From NCBI GenBank assembly GCA_015680905.1, contig CM027381.1, positions 12,749,501 through 12,813,500 on the forward strand: DNA of 64,000 bases, read 5' to 3'. The position numbers and the translations under genes are program-made. How positions within the stretch are numbered: the stretch's first letter is position 1; each line of letters opens with the position of its first letter. Shown here piece by piece: positions 35,561-48,237 of this stretch. The DNA is from Coptis chinensis. Lineage: Eukaryota; Streptophyta; Magnoliopsida; Ranunculales; Ranunculaceae. Under the pieces are notes generated by a model. That model saw nothing but the letters and a program-made list of their open reading frames with translations, was not told the origin of the DNA and did no database searches.

Positions 35561-35940
35561 CAATTTATAAATCAAATTGAAATAATATATATAAACAGAA
35601 AAAATGAAATGGTTGAAACATTTTAGATGGCAAGAAGAATAAGAAATTGAATGATAGATCACAAGCTAATAAACTTCAATGGAGATTTGAGAAAGTCACT
35701 CGATTTTTCCTCTCTTCTAACTCGAGTGTGCATTGTTGTCACATGATATCTATTGTTGAAAGCATTCGATGGGTTCTCTCTATATATGAAACTGGGAAGG
35801 TTAAAAATGGAATAAAATTTTAAAAAAATTATATAACATTATTGACCTAAATAGTTATTTTAATCTCAACGTGTAACTCATGTTTTTTTTTACTCCCACC
35901 TTCATCCGGGATTTTAGGGATAAAAGTTCTAACTAAAAAA
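35561..35940 (+). repeat. Duplicated ~380-bp segment, copy 2
   Basis: Direct-orientation partner of 32580-32956. Differences include a small TATATA expansion near 35585-35595 and a shortened A-rich stretch. Confidence 0.8.
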
Positions 35941-36653
35941 ATCAGCAAATAAATAAATTAATGAAAAATGTTAATGGGAACATGAACAACTATATAAACC
36001 AAATGATTGTGTACTATTACTTGGATAAGAAACATAAATAAAATTAAAACATACATACCTTTATACTAGCTCTAGACTTCCTTTTCAATGATCATGTCAA
36101 TCTTCATAAGTGGAACCTTAATTACAAGATGTTAATCTTGATAAGTAACACTGTGAAGTTCACCAACAATGTCCTTGATCAACTGCTTAGTTGCAGAATT
36201 CTTTGCCTGGGTGTACCATACAATTCTACATACTTCTTACTTGCAAATACTTGTCAACTTCTGCATCTTTATGAATTTGGATTCTAACACTAGATCTACG
36301 CTCAAAACTTTCAACAATTTCCCCAACCCTCCCAATGATATTGTCAATTACTCAATAAAAGGATGGAATCTTGAAAAGATGATACAACTTTGTGTGACAT
36401 CATACCTATTTTAGAGAGTAAGTGCTTTATTATTAGGTTTTCTTGAGCTACGTTGTGTAAAAGAAAAAGAACTGATATTCTATTCTATAATAGGTATTGC
36501 AATTGCAAACCATCCTGATCGGAGACATGCAATAAAAGAAAGCCAACGAAGCAGCAAAAAAAGTAATAATAAATTATAACCTAAGACTACGTTTCTATTA
36601 TAATAGTTATATTTAGTACTCGAGTACGCTCAATCTGTTGAAGTTTGAGTGGA

Positions 36654-36781
36654 ATGTTTTTCTTTCCACCTTTCACTTTCTTCTTGATATCTAGAAGATT
36701 CCTATGAGTAGGGGAAGATGTTTTTCTTTCCACCTTTCACTTTCTTCTCACTATCTAGAAGATTCATATGAGGAGGGGGAG
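36654..36781 (+). repeat. 64-bp tandem duplication
   Basis: Two copies with a period of 64 bp (36654-36717 and 36718-36781) share GTTTTTCTTTCCACC, TTTCACTTTCTTCT and ATCTAGAAGATTC, with a handful of differences. Confidence 0.85.
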
Positions 36782-36979
36782 ATGTATAAAATAAGAGGGA
36801 TAATTAACATTAACTATATTAAAATAATGCAAGGGATGAAGCAAGTTAACAATCCATTAATGGAATTTATAATGCATGATCATGCTAGAGTGAATACACA
36901 TGATCTTATCAAATATATATCAAAACGAAAATAGAGTGAAATAGTAAAAGTTGTTGTTGTTGTTGTTGTTTTTTTTTAA

Positions 36980-38133
36980 GGGTTATTTAGACTTTGGTCC
37001 TACTATTAATAGCGAAATTAGGCTTTGGTCCTACTTTTTTTATTAGGCTTTGGTCCTACAAAATTTGACTTTGGTCAAAATTGACTTTGGTCATTTATTA
37101 TTGCAAATGGCCAAAATACCCCTAAGCTTGACAATCACGTTTCAAAACAATCATCCATAGCCACGTGGACATCAAAATTGAAACGAAACAAAAAACGAAT
37201 AGAGCGAACTGGCGTCCCAAACAAGCCCAACTTCATCACCTAGCACCACCATTATTAGTCACATACTAAAATCCAATTTTCCACCAAATTCAATTAATCA
37301 CCATAAATATTATCATCACCATGCCGTCGCCTTTGATCTAACATCGCTGAAACCATCTTCTTCCTCCACCATGAACCATTGCCAATCCTCATCGGAATTA
37401 ACACCACCGGCCGCCCCCACTCTCCACCATACTTCAATTTTCCCAAACCAAACCTCAAGCACTTGAAGAAGAAGATAATATATTGAGAATTTAATCCAAT
37501 TGCAGAAACTACAATTGATTAAATGTAATGATTTTGAAACACCATAGAGGTGCTAACTCATAGAAACACCATTGCCATCTCTTCTTGATTTTCTTATTTG
37601 ATTTCGTGGGTTGAGATTTCTCAATTTGGGTTGTTGGGTTTGATTTCTCAATGTTGATTGTTTGGTTTCAAGGATATTCCGTCAAGTTTCAATGTTTATC
37701 AGTTTGGGTGGATCCTTTTTTGTCTCTTTTGGATTTTTGTGTTTTGGATCCATGTTTTATGTTGTTTTTTTGGAAAATAATATGTTTTGGTCTTTGAATA
37801 CTTTGATTTTTCATATTAATTTCATGAAGAGAAAAAGTGAGGAAAATGATGAATTAAACAAGTGAGAGCATCTTGACACAACCTTTAGATGAGTGGTCCA
37901 GATCACGACATGTCTCTGTCTCATTTTAGTTTGGTTTCAACTGTACCACGTGAGAAGCTTGGGGGGTATTATGGCCATATTGAAAACACAAACAGACTTA
38001 AATAGTTTGACCACAGTCAATTTTGTTGACTCACAGTCAACAAACAGAAGTAGGATCAAAGCCTAATAAATTTGAAAAGTAGGACCAAAGCCTAATTTCG
38101 CAATTAATAGTAGGACCAAAGTCTACATAACCC
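36980..38133. mobile_element. MULE-type element with compound TIRs
   Basis: A 1,154-bp element begins GGGTTATTTAGACTTTGG and ends with its inverted copy. It is flanked by TTTTTTTAA (36971-36979) and TTTCTTTAA (38134-38142), a 9-bp TSD with one mismatch. The TIRs are about 110 bp long, and each contains three direct copies of a GGCTTTGGTCCTAC module plus TTGACTTTGGTC or GTTGACTGTGGTC words. The interior (about 37130-37960) has no transposase. It could be captured host sequence (Pack-MULE), but I recognise nothing in it. Confidence 0.8.
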
Positions 38134-38142
38134 TTTCTTTAA

Positions 38143-38797
38143 TCAATGGATGTATATAATCTAAATATTCAATGTTGCAATTTAACCAATCATCGATCTT
38201 TATCAACACATCAATAAATTAAGATATCCAAATACCAAATATTGAATAATAGAAAAACTCCAAAAGAATTAAAAAATCATTACAAATATCCCCATATCTT
38301 TTGTTCTCAAACACCCATTATAGTAACCCATATATGCGTTTAAAAATTCCTACATGCCTCCTCAATCTTTAGTTTTATGAAGGTATTTTAAAAAGATAAA
38401 AGTTTTGTAGGAAAGAGATGGTAGGTCTGTCAAAAAAAAATTTAGAGATTTTGAGAGTGATGCAGAGGGATAGTAGTGCTTGGAAGTGTTTTTCTTCATG
38501 TATCCCAAGGTGATGGTGGTTCAATTCAACCAAGATCCTTGATCCTTCTTGCCATAGGATGATGATCTTATATGTAGAGGTGTCACGGTGATTAAGTTGA
38601 TTCTTCTAATGTTGCAGTAATGCAAACGTCGCAATATAGGGGGACGATCTAGGATTGTGAATCAAAGTGGGCTGCTAGTACAAACTTTAAGTGATAATTT
38701 TTTTGGGGAGTTAAATAGTGTATCTCTATTACTAAAGTACACCATAATTAACCTGGCCATTTAAATTGGATCAGTCTTTTTTCTACCACTAAATACA
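38143..38797. other. Non-coding spacer
   Basis: No gene or repeat boundary recognised. Confidence 0.4.
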
Positions 38798-40145
38798 TGA
38801 TAAGTGTTCAAAAAGTGTATTTTAACCTTCAGTTATACCTCTTGTTTAGCCATCTTATTAGACTAATAGTACTTATAAGTTGTGTTTTATGATTTTACAG
38901 GTGAAAAAGAGAGATAGTTTTGCCAAATATTAGAGTTAAAGGGGCAAAAATGAGCAATTTAGGAGTATTAAGGATCACATGGAAGCTCATGGATAATTAT
39001 GAAGAAGACCCAAGGTTTTGAAGATATGAAAAGATAGGACTTGGACTTGTTTTAGAGCTTACTTGGAAGCCCAAGACAAAAGGATCCGTTACTTGGACTA
39101 AAGCTCGCAAAAGAGGAAAACAGACTCATGCGTCTAGGACGTATGGATTTATATTGTCTTATGCATCTAGATACATGGAACGACTCAGCAGCTCCACCTC
39201 TTAATGCTTTTGGGAAATGAAGATGGAATCGGAAGGAAGTCGATATGTAATAGGAAATTAGGTCCAAAAGCCCATGTTTTGAGATGTTTCTAGAGCTCAT
39301 TGTAACCCCTATATAAGGAGCACTTCAGTGCCAGTTGTAATTGCCAATTCACATTATTCTTATCTCCAGAACTTGAGGCAAAGAGAGGTTAATAATAAGA
39401 GATTCGATTTTCGCTAGTTAAGTCTTAATAAATTAATCTCCCTTTTCTTATGTTCTTATTTTCTTCTTCTTCATGTTCTTCCTTCTTGATGGAAGGTTAA
39501 TTTTCTCCTTTAAAGGAGGAGATGAAGCCGGTGCTTAGGGTTTGGTGATTCTTCTGGTTCATGGTGTTCTCTAAATCAGGTTAATTATTTATGTTTTTAG
39601 TTATTAGTCTCATTGCCCACACCAGGGGATGGAAGTATAGAATAGGGTTTATGTTATGTAATATTAATATCATACTACAGTTATTTACTTTTCTTCTAGT
39701 AGTATAGTTCTTTGGAGTTAGGGAGGTATTCTAGCTTTGTGTTACCCTAGAAGGGGTAGCTCAGGGAGTGGCTACCTAAGGGAAGTATTCTTTGTGTTTG
39801 CCTTAAGTGGTGATGCATTGAATGACGCCTAATAAGGAAGTACTCCTTGATGTTGCTATCGGTAATACATTAAGGCTGCCCGAGCTTACATAAAATGAAA
39901 GAAGATATTAGTAGCCTAAATATAGGAGTAACCTTAAGTAAAAATAAGTATTAATGATGTTTCATCCAATAAGACATCAACACTCACTTGATTGCCTAAT
40001 TGTAGTCTACTTGTGAGAACAACTATGAAGCAAAATGCCACAAATTAAAGGTATCGGTGGATTCAAATATCTTGATTTTTCTCTCATAGAATCAATCACT
40101 AGTTTAGTTTAGTTTAGCTTCACATTAGTAATGACCATCAACACT
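38798..40145 (+). mobile_element. LTR-like block (possible solo LTR)
   Basis: It begins TGATAAGTGTTCAAAAAGTG, resembling the TGATAAGAGCCCAAAACTG start of the Athila LTRs in this window. It contains a TATA box (TATATAAGG, from 39310) followed by an R/U5-like stretch, and is about 1.35 kb, similar to those LTRs. ATACA precedes it (38793-38797) and also occurs at 40146-40150, but the right end lacks the expected CA, so the boundary is uncertain. Confidence 0.4.
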
Positions 40146-40591
40146 AATACAATGCAGCCATGTACTTGTCTTGAATGACGACTCACTTACTCAAACCCAG
40201 ACTTAGTTTGTGTTATGTTTTAAAACATCAGAGAAAGTCCAATGGAGGGCTGCTATAATGTGCTGCTAAAAGGTGCCACATATGCCTTTTAGCAGGCCCA
40301 GTCAAATTTGGCAGCCCAAGCTTCTAAAACCATTCCAACGACACTTTTTAGCAGCTGTTAAGTTCGGGAGATGGACGGGTGAAACTCTGCCGTCCGTATG
40401 TTAAGTTGTAATGAACGGCAGAAACTCTACCTTCTGTCTAGTCTAGACATCCCAACGGCTAGAAACAACTAGTTTTTCTAAAATTGCAAATTTATAGCAA
40501 CTACTTCACACAACTTTCTCACCATTTGCTTCCAATTCTTATAAAATTTCTATCTACTCTAACTACAACAATCACTACTCCAAGTACAACA

Positions 40592-41515
40592 ATGGATCAA
40601 AATGAACATGTAACCACATCAAAAGAAAATAAATCTACAAGGTTTGCCAATTTTATAATTCAAGAAGATGAGGCTCTTTGCAAAGCGTGGATATATGTTA
40701 ATGAAGATCCAATTGTTGGCACGGGGCAACGAGTCACTCACTATTAGGAGAGAATATTAGACAAATTTCGAGAGAGAGTTGGTGAAAACAACAAAAGAAG
40801 CAAGGATTCGATGTCCACTCGATTTGGACACATTTAAAAAGCTTGCAACCGGTGGGTAGGAATTATCTCCTCTTCAGAGAGGACTGCAAAAAGTGGCACA
40901 ACGATCCATTATCGGTTGGCCGAGGCAAAAATAACATATATGTTGGCTCATAACACACACTTTCAATTTGAGCATTGTTGGGTCCTCCTCAAGGATAGCC
41001 CAAAATGGAATGAAGAATTTGAGAGCTGGTTCATAACTACATCGAGGAGACGAACCAACGTCATTCTCGATGTAGATGACGAAGTCATGCCTTCAACACC
41101 CACAACGCCGTCGGCAACTCTTGGTGGCGTTCTAATTGATCCATTTCCTACACAAGTTGGGGATGGAAGTGGAGGTGAAGGTGGAGGTGGAAGTGGAAGT
41201 GGAACCAAGAAAAAACAACCACCGGGAACAAGGGGTGAGAAACAAAGGATGAAGAAAGGAGGAGAGAATTACAAGATGATGGAGAAGTATTTGGCATAAA
41301 TAATGAATGCCACTGCTGATAGGGTGAAGATGATGGAGCTCAAGAAGTAGAAAGAAGACAACAACATATTAGCACAAGATATTTCTACTTTTGAGCCGGA
41401 AGTTGCCGAATACTTCAAGACGATGAAAATGGAGATAATTCGCCAAAGGAGAAAGAGTGGAACATTTGGAACTCCAAGTGGTGCTTCTAGTGGGGGTGGT
41501 GGTTCTACTACTTAG
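40592..41515 (+). pseudogene. Pong ORF1, Myb-like DNA-binding protein remnant
   Basis: A single reading frame from ATG 40592 to TAG 41513-41515 is interrupted by stops at 40745-40747, near 40838, at 41297-41299 and near 41348. Family blocks are visible: FIIQEDEALCKAWIYV and EDPIVGTGQ at the N-terminus, ACNRWVG, then FEHCWVLLKDSPKWNEEF, a glycine-rich linker and EIIRQRRK near the end. In active Pong elements ORF1 is needed with the transposase for mobility. Confidence 0.85.
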
Positions 41516-41865
41516 ATTAATTTCAATGTTGTTTTAGTTCTTTCATTTCCATTGTTGTTGTTAGTTCATTTCCAATATTGTAATTTCAATTTTAATTTGA
41601 ATTGTCTTAAAATAACATAAAGTCAAACATAGATAATACTCAAACTACAAACATAGAAATACTCATACTACATTCCTTGATCCGCATGAAATCACCAAAG
41701 GTGATTGATGAGGTCAACTCTTAGTTGAACATTAGTTTCTCTGCTCTGAATGTGACGAAGTGTGTTGAGTCTTTTTGCAATTTCCTCATTTCGATTCCCG
41801 ACAACATGCAATGTGACTGGTGGCTCCCAATCCACGTCAATTTGACAATCTTTGATATCAATCTC

Positions 41866-42968
41866 TCATTCATCCTCGACAATCATATTATGTAAAATTA
41901 TACACGACTTCATTATTCGATTAATGTCATCCCTACTCCACATTCGCGCCGGCCTCTTGATTATCCCCCATCTAGCTTGTAAGACACCAAATGCACTATC
42001 CACATCTTTGTGACACGCTTCTTGCATCTTAGCAAAGAATCCCTTTATTTGAGTTGTTAAGTGAGGGATTGTTTGTACAAGTGTAAACCATTTAGGATAA
42101 ATCCCATCGGCTAGACAGTAATCTATTTTGTATTGGCGACCATTCACGGTGTAATTGTAACAAGGAGCATCACCACACATAAGATTGTCAAATAGGTGAG
42201 AATGTTGAAGCACGTTGACGTCGTTGTTTGAACCCGCACGTACCAAAAAATGCGTGCCAAATCCACAAGTCTTGATCGGCAGCGGCTTCCAAAATGATTG
42301 TAGGTTTCTTCTTATGTCCTACATGTGTACTTTGCCATGCTATAGGACACATTTCTCATTGCCAATACATACAATCAAAACTTCCAAGTATATCCGAAGC
42401 CACGATTTTCACCTTGTGCAAGTAGACATTGAATGTCTTCTTCGTTTAGAGCCCTCAAATATTCTTCCTCGAAGACCGCCAACACGGCATCACAAAAATG
42501 CCTCAAACTTTCGAAAAGGGTGCTCTTTGCGATTTGAATGTATTCATCCTATGCATCCGTACCACAACCATATGCAAGAAAACGAATGCAAGCAACCACC
42601 TTTTGCATACCCGTCAAACATGGCTTTCTAATGCCATCAACCTTATATGTGAAGTATTTGTCATGGTCAGAGTTGGCTTTCAAGATTCGGAGGAAGAGAT
42701 GGCGGTGCATCCTAAACCTCCTACGAAATATATCAAGGGGATACTTTGGGTTTTGCACGAAGTATTCCCTCATAATATTATTGGGAGTGTCGATTCGATC
42801 ACAATAAATATACTTTCTACCGGGGACCGAGCCTCGATGATCACGAGTAGCTTCGTGCATGTCTTACAACAACGAGAAAATAGATACGAACATGTTCTCA
42901 TTGTCATTCACCATGTTCTCATCTTCGGATGAGGAGCTTGATTCAACATAGCGAGAAAAAGAAGCCAT
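41866..42968 (-). pseudogene. Pong-like DDE transposase remnant
   Basis: Starts at ATG 42968 (MASFSRYVESSSSSEDEN) and ends at 41866. Blocks are FRRRFRMHRHLFLRIL, RFLAYGCGTDA, DEYIQIAKST, GENRGF, then the first catalytic Asp in SFDCMYW (D at 42376-42374, in a shifted frame), AGSNNDVNVL (second Asp) and KDVDSAFGVLQARWGI. Family members from memory have DVERAFGVLQ in the last block, so the catalytic Glu appears replaced by Asp. Frameshifts lie near 42870, 42550 and 42390-42250. Confidence 0.85.
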
Positions 42969-43516
42969 TTTGAATGTGAGAAGAAAAGTTGCAAAGTTGA
43001 GAATGAATGTGAGAAGAAAGGTTGCAAAGTTGAGAATGGTAATGCAAAAAGTGTGAGTGAAGTCAAAGTTGAGAAATTTGTGGTCTATAAAGTTGACACA
43101 AGAAATGAGGTTGGTGGTTGAGGAGTTGATAGTTGAGGAGTTGAGGGTTGAGGTTTTGATGACAAGTAAATGCATGTGAGTGAAAAATTGGTTGAATTTG
43201 GCTAAGTCAAAATCGTGTATAGTGTCTAGAAAGTACGGGCGGCATAGTGTCTACCATCCGTCTATTTAATTAAACGGGAGACAGATGACATAGTTTCTAT
43301 CGTTTGTACATAAATAACCAATAGACGGCAGAAACTATGCCGTCCGTATCCCGAAACTTATTATGGCAGCTGCTAGCAAAGGTCTTAACTTTGGCTGGGT
43401 TTTTGACTCCTTCCAAATTTAAGACCCTTTTAGTAGCCCCATTGGAATAACATTTTTGTGGTTGGGGTGCTATATTTGCCTTTAGTAGCCTATATAGCCC
43501 CCTATTGGACTTGCTC

Positions 43517-44552
43517 TTAGAGAACATAAAGGATCGAGAACCACAGGTACAAAGTCTACAACACTTTGTTTTAAGATTGTTTTCTCACTATCTATATGTT
43601 CTTATTGTGATTTTTTTAGATTTTTATTTGTTTCTCGCTAGATTTCTATATCTTTCCTGTCATCACAAAGTTTTGATATGGTCACAAGATGTGTTGTAAT
43701 CAACACCAATTTAGTTCTTCCCTCTGAGTTCCTCTGAGTTCCCTCTGTTTGGCTGGAAATTCTTCCCAGATGAAAAAGTAGTAGATGATTCTAGATTATT
43801 AATTGTGGGGTATTTTATAATGAAACCGCTCAAAAGCATGTTTTTGTAAGAAACAATGAATCCATTACGAAACGTCATGATCACAGAAGCAACTGTAGTA
43901 GGACCAATTAAGTCCCAATTAATCACTTTCCTTCCATGAATGTGAACCAATGTACATTCAAGAGTCGCTTCCAGACCTCACCATGCGGCCATTATGCCAG
44001 CGCAATGAGGAGCATTCTTGAGCACAGCCTGAACTCCCCACTAACGTTTTTACTCCGGATGCTTCCTTCGATGAAGTTGTAAGTGGTACCCCATGCCGCC
44101 GCCACGGCTAAACCCACCCTGGTAAAAATGTTAATTTCCTTCTGATATTTAGATTCCTTGATATTTAGATTATATATTTCCTTTTTTATTCTTTCGGTAG
44201 CATTCCATTCTTGCAATATGTTTTTTATTGTTTGCCTGCGATCTAGAAGCTAAGTTGGTTCACAAACCTAATTTTTTTCGTTGCTAATGGTTTTTGTATT
44301 ACTTCATGGAATACTTAGCATTGAAAACTAGGTACCACGTCTTATTGAGTTGGTTATTATGTAGAATCTATTGTTTATGATTGATTACCACCTTACCGGT
44401 TTGCTATAGATACTAGACCAACCATCTAGTTGTTTGGACCACTTCCTGGTAAATGGATCCATTTCTCTTGGAGAATATATTTTAAGCACTTGAATGGAAG
44501 AAGCTAAGGATATGGTTTTGCAGTTTCACTGCTCATGAAAAACATGTGAAAC
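43517..44552. other. Unassigned flank upstream of KLCR fragment
   Basis: Minus-strand open pieces at 44216-43992 (TRVGLAVAAAWGTTYNF) and 43950-43711 are not recognised and do not connect cleanly. The last ~60 bases before 44553 may be a decayed continuation of the KLCR exon. Confidence 0.35.
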
Positions 44553-44653
44553 GACATTGCAGGAATAGAAGCACAGAGATAGGTGTGATGCTTTACATTG
44601 TTGCCTGGTTGGAAGACACAGGAAGGCTTGAAGCTCTTTTGATAGTACTATAG
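44553..44653 (+). pseudogene. Kinesin light chain-related (KLCR) exon fragment, left part
   Basis: Reads DIAGIEAQ (44553-44576) then, after a 2-base shift, IGVMLYIV, matching the TIAGIEAQMGVMYYM region that I recall from plant kinesin light chain-related TPR proteins. It stops at the TSD TATAG (44649-44653), where Athila element 2 is inserted. The exon resumes at 52692. Frameshifts show that it is a pseudogene or a relict of a broken locus. Confidence 0.65.
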
Positions 44654-46005
44654 TGATACACCGTAAAAACTCAATTAGATTACTCTAACTTTATTCTTAC
44701 GGTATCAATTATTTATTTCCTACTCTCACATGTATATTCATGCAATATATAGAGTACGGAATCATTCCACTCTTAAACTACCAAGACATGTATAATAGAA
44801 TCTAATTAATAAAATACAAGGAAACAATGGTGAGAGCAATATTTATAGAGGTGAATTTATACTATGAAACTAATTATATGAATTTAACTTATAATAATTT
44901 AACTAAGCAATTGAATATGACTTGAATAAAATATAGAGAAGAATAGAGAAGGAATTAAGGAGATTTGATTTCACCTAGATAAATTCCTAATATGCTAGTG
45001 TAGATTATTGTAATCCTAACCAATAAAGATTAAGTAATTGATCCCTAATTATTCATGACAATCTCTGTCAACTAATAATTAGCATGTGAGGAAGTTCAAC
45101 CCATTCTCATGGCGAATCAACTAACCTACTAGAGTGAAACTTCTAAAAAGCAATAATCCTAACTAATACATCAAGTCTTCATCAAGCTTCATCAAACCCT
45201 TCTAATGGAAGTTTAGCTAGAAGTCATTAGACTATCATTAATAGAATAATAATAAGAAGACATCATGAAGAACTACTTTATTAAAGATACTTGAATTGAA
45301 TAAACTAAATCTTTTATTAAAAGGTTCTAATGGAGGCTACAAACTAAACTAATTAACTAAAACTAAACTAAACTAAACTAAAAAGGGAGAGAGAGAGAAC
45401 CCTAATTTAAAACTAAACTAAAGAGGGGAGTAGCCAAGTTTTGTTTAGCCTTAAACCTATTTATATAGGAGAGGTTTAGGTTTACAATTTCGTGCATGGG
45501 CTTTGGAGCCATGTTTTGGGCCATGAAATCAAGCCCAAAACCTAATTACATATGTCCAAAAAGGGTTTCTATGCGTGGAATTACTTCAACACTTTTTTCG
45601 CCTACTTTTACTACTTTGATTGGGTCAAGGCTTGGACCATTAGAAAACTCTTTACGAGCTGGTCGTTTTGACATATAATAGGCCCAACTATGAAGTCTGA
45701 GTCTAAAGATACGGTTTACAGAAGTTCTATTGACTTTTCTACTCTTTTTCTACCCGCGTTGACTTTGACTAGGCTTTAAAAAAGTTTTTTCTCCTTGAAA
45801 CTTGGGCTTTAATTATAGAACTTCTTAGCAACCAACCTTTGCTCCTTTCTCTTGCAAAAGTGACATATTTCTTCATATATTTGACTCCAATACCTGAAAT
45901 ACACAAAAACACGTAAACAGTACTAACTCTTATTTGTTATACACATAATTGATCTAAATGTAATATTATTAAGGGGGTTAAAACTACAGTTTTGGACTCT
46001 TATCA
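44654..46005 (-). repeat. 3' LTR of element 2
   Basis: 1,352 bp, starting TGATACACCG and ending CTTATCA on the plus strand. The minus strand has a TATA box (CCTATATAAATAGG near 45465-45478). Confidence 0.93.
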
Positions 46006-46040
46006 AATCACCCCCAAACAACATTTTTCTTGTCCTCAAG

Positions 46041-46214
46041 CAAATATGAGGAAATTAAAATAAGTGACCAAAAATAGAGTTCTAATTAATCTCGTTTCGC
46101 TGAGTGCGATTGCATTGACCTTACAACCAAATATGAGAAATTAAAATAAGTGACCAAAAATAGAGTTCTAATTAATCTCGTTTCGTTGAGTGCGATTGCA
46201 TTGACCATATGCAA
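46041..46214 (-). repeat. 87-bp tandem duplication in element 2
   Basis: Two copies, 46041-46127 and 46128-46214, starting CAAATATGAG and containing CTCGTTTCG and GAGTGCGATTGCATTGACC. Element 1 has only one copy at the equivalent place (about 17707-17790), so the duplication arose in this lineage. Confidence 0.85.
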
Positions 46215-48237
46215 TAAGGCCTTAAACCACTAGGAATTCCCTAGTAGACGAGTTATAGCCTCGTGAGACTTTTCCAGAGAAGGTACTCACAAACTTCATA
46301 TATACTATAACGACTAAGAAATAAAAATTACTATTTCCTTATTTATTCTCAGATATCTATTCATCTAAGTAGCAATGAATACAAAATAATCAATTCGAAA
46401 TCAAAGCTAATACGTGCATAATAATCAATCATCTACGGATAAACATATATATAATGAACTATGCTATGAAATGCAATAACAAGTCTGTTTATGAAACTTT
46501 GGAATAACGTCCTTAAGTAGGTCCTCACATATATGTCAAGACAAAAACACTCTGATTTTTCCACTCAAGTTTCGCTCACTCTAATGTGCATTGACACACT
46601 TTACCTTACAATCTCAATGACGTACAAGGAAGCCGAAGTTGATCAAACACATTTGCCACTTACTATCACATTTACCTATTCCTAATTGAGCTAAATGTCT
46701 TTATTAGGTGTTGTAGGGATTAGGTGATGGTTTAAGAATGAAGGAAATGAATATTCAAAAAGGACAAGTCTGAGATGATAGAGTCTTCATATTATGTAAC
46801 TAGAGAAAACCTTGTTCTTACTTTGCTTCTACACTTTGTTTCTATCCTTAGCAATTTTTTTTTTTTTTTTTTTGGCTTTTGGCTTTTGACTCATTTGATT
46901 CTATTTTTGGAGTTCTAACTTTTTATTTATTTATTTTTTCTTCTTTTCTTTGGATGTAAACTTTCTTTTTTTATTTGAAGCAACTAACAAATTTTTGGTT
47001 TCAAAGGTATTTCTCTTTCCTATTCTTCATTTCATCTCTATTCTACTTATTCTCAGACTAATAAAAGATTTGCAGTTTATGAAAGGCTAAAGAAAGGCTC
47101 AGATGGGGGACTAGCAAAAAAATTATTTCATATAGGTTTGAATTTCTAGCTATATGGATCCAAAGAGGGCCTAAATTCGCTTAAGATATGGTATAGTGAT
47201 CAATCAAGTGGATGTGTGATTTATCTATTCGGAATTTACTTCTCTCTTGTGTCATTTCTCAAATATTTCACTCATATAAGACTTTAGGCTATATTCTCAC
47301 AGGGTTTGTAGAATAAGTACTCTAGCCTAGATTTCAAAAACTTATTGCCAATACAAACATAGATGCTCATACAATATATTTATGAAAAGATGCAATGATT
47401 ATTACCTATATATTAACCTAAATTTCTAAAAACTATTCTAATTTAAAAGCTAACGTGAAACTTCTAGATTAATATCATCATGGAGAAAGAAACAATACCA
47501 ATATTCCTAAGTGTATAATATAAAGACATATTATTATTTTGTTATTTTCTAATTTTTATAAGACAAATAATACGTAGTGTACAACCTAATATGTGCTTAA
47601 ACATTTACAACGTGTTTCTATATTACCTTCAAACAATTTGGGAGAAGGGGGTTCATGAAACAATTCAATAGCACAATTAAATTATATAACTAACTAATTT
47701 TTATGATTTTTAACATTTTATAAATAGGAGTACGTAATTTACATCCTAAAAGTGCCTAATTTTTGCAAATGTTTCTATCCCACCCCCAAACAATCGAACG
47801 CTTTGTCCTCAAAGTGTAAAGAGATAAAGAAAGAATTTACCATAGAAACGTAGTAAAAATTGGTAGTATCTGTAACAGAAATATTATAAAGATAATATGA
47901 TAACATGAAGCACAATAAAACTGTTACGTACTAACTAATACAAATTTTACTGGAGTAAACATGACAGGCAAAGGGTGAAAAAAAGATTTGAAATGAAATA
48001 CCAAAATATGCCACCCCCAAACAAAATTTAAAAACTCTTTTGAAGTTTGAAAATTTTTGTGGCTTATACTCCATTAAGGTGGTATTTTACAAAAAATTAT
48101 ATGGGTCGTTTTAAGTCAGAATCCCCCAGACTTAATGTGGGGTCGTTTTAAGTTAGATTCCCCTAGACTGTGCACAAACAAGCAAGAAACTGGGGTAGAA
48201 CAAAATGGATGATGCGTGGTCAACTATAAATTAATAG
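46215..48237 (-). other. Element 2 non-coding 3' region
   Basis: Collinear with 17790-19390 of element 1, then with 23031-23110 (CCACCCCCAAACAAA, GGGTCGTTTTAAGTCAGA). No coding potential was recognised. Confidence 0.7.

Larger units (their letters stand above)
35266..36979. other. Non-coding spacer
   Basis: Contains the second copy of the duplicated segment and a 64-bp tandem duplication. The open frame at 36169-36411 has no recognisable domain and I do not call it a gene. Confidence 0.45.
40231..43516. mobile_element. Pong-like PIF/Harbinger DNA transposon
   Basis: A 3,286-bp element with related termini, left GAGAAAGTCCAATGGAGGGC and right (reverse complement) GAGCAAGTCCAATAGGGGGC. Flanking trinucleotides are TCA on the left and TTA on the right, a decayed form of the 3-bp TWA TSD of this superfamily. 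It holds both Pong genes in convergent orientation: a Myb-like ORF1 (40592-41515, plus) and a DDE transposase (42968-41866, minus). Subterminal regions share ACGGCAGAAACT and related words in both orientations. Both genes are broken, so the copy is inactive. Confidence 0.88.

Noticed and set aside
37381-37860. Possible captured exon in the MULE
   Set aside because: The frame is hydrophobic and low in complexity, and no host gene is recognised.
41866-42932. Plus-strand frames opposite the Pong transposase
   Set aside because: They are shadows of the minus-strand transposase, where all the family motifs lie.
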